64,000 nucleotides of DNA from Echiichthys vipera (taxonomy: Eukaryota > Chordata > Actinopteri > Perciformes > Trachinidae), in contig OY829648.1 of NCBI GenBank assembly GCA_963691815.1, positions 14,727,021 through 14,791,020 on the forward strand, written 5' to 3'. How positions within the stretch are numbered: position 1 is the first letter of the stretch; the number at the start of each line of letters is the position of its first letter. This document shows, piece by piece, positions 61,581 to 64,000 of this stretch. Under the pieces are notes generated by a model, which saw only the letters and a program-made list of their open reading frames with translations, was not told the origin of the DNA and ran no database searches. Position numbers and translations under genes: made by a program.

Positions 61581-62689
61581 GACAGACTTCAGCACTGTGG
61601 TGGCTTTCTGTACACCCTGTTCCCAAACCTGTGAACTAAATACACAAATTCACCTGTTTAGTTGATGAAGTTAGTTAAAATCATGTAAAGTCATGACAGG
61701 TTCGCTCAGTATTTCTTTAAGTCTCCAACACAATCCCAACATAAGTGTGGTTTTCTGTTAAATCAATCTTTCATAAGTTTTAAAACACAATAAACAAGAT
61801 TTTCATAATTTAAACAGAGATAGGCCATAAGGTCTCCATTATTCAAAATTGCAAAAGTTCATATGTTATCCTGAATCATTATAAATTTGACGTCTTTTAG
61901 AAAATACGTTCAAGCAGACAGACACTCTGCAGACGTTCTTCAGAAGCTGTTTCTACAGGACGACCAGACCTCTTGTCAAAAATACGAGGGTGCATTCAAG
62001 CGTTTCCGGGAAATCGATTCTCGGCGAGTTAGTTGGAATCCACTTGAAATAAGTAATATTTCTTCATCAGACAACAGAAAGACTGAGCAGAATTACAGGG
62101 ACGCACTGTTCCCATCTATATTCTGTCATTAGAGAGAGCCGTCATACAACTAACATCACCGCAAATAATCTGACAGATGAGGTCTCTACACTCAAAACAC
62201 ATGAACCTGATGGATGTTGGGAGTATTAGAATAAAGTAATCACCACATGCATCCCACCCTCTTCCTAAAAATTGATATAACATAAACCCATGAGAGAGTT
62301 TACTGTTGAAGAATAGAGAAACACTGAGTGGCAGTGATGTGTGTTTGTGAGTGATACTGATACAGTGCAGACGGTGTCCTGCGTGAAAGACTAACAGGGA
62401 GAAGGGACGAAAGACAGCAGCTGTCATATATCAGATGGTCGACTGACAACCCAAACAGAAACAGTACATTTTGCAAACTGTATACTTTGCAGTATGTTTA
62501 AAGATGTTTCACATATGTTGCTGTAAGCTATGCATGGAAAGCCTTTTTTAGAAATATCTTATTCTGAGTTTTAATTTGCACAAATCAATGTTAGAGGAAG
62601 GAAGAAGACCAGATGAGCCTATTATGCCCTAATGAACATAAAACAATACACAAAAGGTACATGCATGTTTTACCTTGAGATTATTGTGA

Positions 62690-62860
62690 CTTATTTATTA
62701 ATCTGCCAATTATCTTTTTCAATTAATTGATTATTCATTCGGCCTTTATGTCAAAAAAATAGTACAAACATCGTCCAAAACCCAAAGTTAGTTAGTTTAG
62801 TTTAAAATGATGAGAAACAGAGAAAAGCAGCAAATGTAGCCGCCCAAGTTCAACTCCGAC
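62690..62860. repeat. Degraded teleost repeat (AATTAATTGATTA type)
   Basis: TTATTAATCTGCCAATTATC, TTCAATTAATTGATTATTCA and AACCCAAAG resemble the abundant fish repeat built on ATTAATCGATTAAT words. Assignment from memory of the pattern. Confidence 0.45.
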
Positions 62861-64000
62861 CTGCAGCAATTTGCTTCACGCCAACCCCCCTCTCCTGTTT
62901 CCTGTCAACCTCCAGCTATATTATCTAAATAAAAGGCATGAAAGGTAAAAAAAAAATCAAAAAAAACAAACAAACATTAAATACTGATTCACTCAGAAAC
63001 ACTCTCGTCATAGATGTAACCAACAAATGGAAATACAGCTATGCTTGGCGTTGATGGCTCTCATCTTAATAATGCTCCCTGTATTAGCCACAGCATGCTA
63101 AGCCAAGACAGGGAGCACAATGCAGAAATCCCCCATGGGTATACAAGATCGGACCCAAAGCGTCCAACATCGAATACCATTTTTAATCTTTGAGACATAT
63201 TAGGACTCTGAACTAGAAAGATGGAGGCTTGGGTGGAGGAGGCAAAGCTTTTGCCAGCAGCAGCAGCAGTATGAGACAGTGTTGGTGTGCAGAGATCAGT
63301 ACTGTGGGAGTCATATTTAAAGGAACCACCTTGTGTTAGAATGGGCTGCGATTGGTGTGTGACTTCAATTCAATAAGCGGCAAATAGTTTCAGCTCTAGA
63401 TGGGAAAATAGGACTGGAAATAATGTCTTTAGTTTATAGTGGTCATCATCAGCAAACTAAAATTAATTCCCGGTTCCAGATATATTTCCAAACAAGTTCA
63501 TAATCTAACAAAACATATGGACTTATCTCCTAAGTGGCCTCACCTCTGACTGTAAGATCTTTATGTTCTAACTTTCTTGTTCATGATTCTCCACATCCCC
63601 TTCCTCACTATGACCACCGCTGTTCTTTCACATCGAAGTTGCAAGAACCTCCACGCTAACCCCAAAGCTAGTTTCTTGTAGCTTTCTATTATCTCTTAAA
63701 AAACATGTATTTCAGAAGAACTCCACCATCCCACGCCCTGTTAGATAAGATCATAGTCATGCTCAAGCCTCAACATGGATCGCCTTACACAATAGCCCTT
63801 TACTGCACAGGTCCATGAACTCAACACTTGCACTCGAGAGAAAGAAACAGTAGAAGATATGTGCTGCCCTGTTACCTTTGCTGCATTTCAATCTGCTCTT
63901 TCCTCCTTTTCCACTTGTTCTCTAGAGCATACAGTACTGACAACTTAACATAAATTATTCATAAAAAAGAAGAGTTATGTAATGTTTCACATTAACTGAA

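Larger units (their letters stand above)
61485..64000 (-). other. p3h2 intron 1 (part)
   Basis: This DNA lies upstream of the first visible p3h2 exon. It contains the AAT repeat, a 239-base open frame at 61893-62131 (discussed in findings) and a degraded fish repeat near 62690-62860. It also holds a short CAG run at about 63255-63272. No exon with p3h2 N-terminal features (signal peptide, first TPR) is present. Confidence 0.5.

Overview
The window is nuclear DNA from a ray-finned (teleost) fish, probably a percomorph-type genome. It shows spliced vertebrate genes with GT-AG introns, long (CA)n microsatellites, several interspersed repeats typical of fish (hAT-like MITEs, a Tc1-like remnant with IR/DR ends, LINE debris, a tRNA-like SINE-type repeat) and promoter regions rich in GCTAA/TTAGC words. 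There is no prokaryotic or viral gene order. Six vertebrate protein genes can be read exon by exon, and one broken transposon-like gene is present.

Layout, left to right: AT-rich non-coding DNA (1-3165). tab3 (+, CDS 4060-10723), TAK1-binding protein 3. tmem47 (-, CDS 18034-12997), a four-pass claudin-like membrane protein whose 3' end converges on tab3. A repeat-rich spacer (18.3-21.3 kb) with microsatellites, a 32-bp tandem repeat and an orphan exon-like segment at 20.6 kb. prrg1 (+, CDS 22316-24722), a Gla-domain membrane protein with a long 3' UTR. A degenerate AT-rich tandem array (27.36-27.99 kb). cpox (-, CDS 32965-28867), coproporphyrinogen III oxidase. A candidate 3.3 kb DNA transposon (about 34.49-37.82 kb) carrying a broken multi-exon ORF flanked by clustered TGTCACACCATATGA repeats. 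ccdc181 (+, CDS 40000-42593), with a predicted non-coding first exon near 38.1 kb. p3h2 (-, CDS exons 61484-44684), prolyl 3-hydroxylase 2, complete except for its first exon, which lies beyond the right edge.

The genes do not form a pathway. tab3 acts in NF-kB/TAK1 signalling, tmem47 at cell junctions, prrg1 is a vitamin-K-dependent membrane protein, cpox makes heme in mitochondria, ccdc181 belongs to cilia and flagella, and p3h2 modifies collagen in the ER. tab3, tmem47 and prrg1 also lie close together on human Xp21 (established knowledge). cpox, ccdc181 and p3h2 map to other human chromosomes, so a synteny breakpoint falls between prrg1 and cpox, in or near the tandem array.

The strongest candidate for an undescribed system is the 34.5-37.8 kb element. 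It has a transposase-like gene family member with an acidic IDFSENY / LSDGP signature, frameshifted and truncated. At least eight near-identical 13-15 bp words are packed into both flanks and absent from the coding part, as expected for transposase-binding subterminal repeats.
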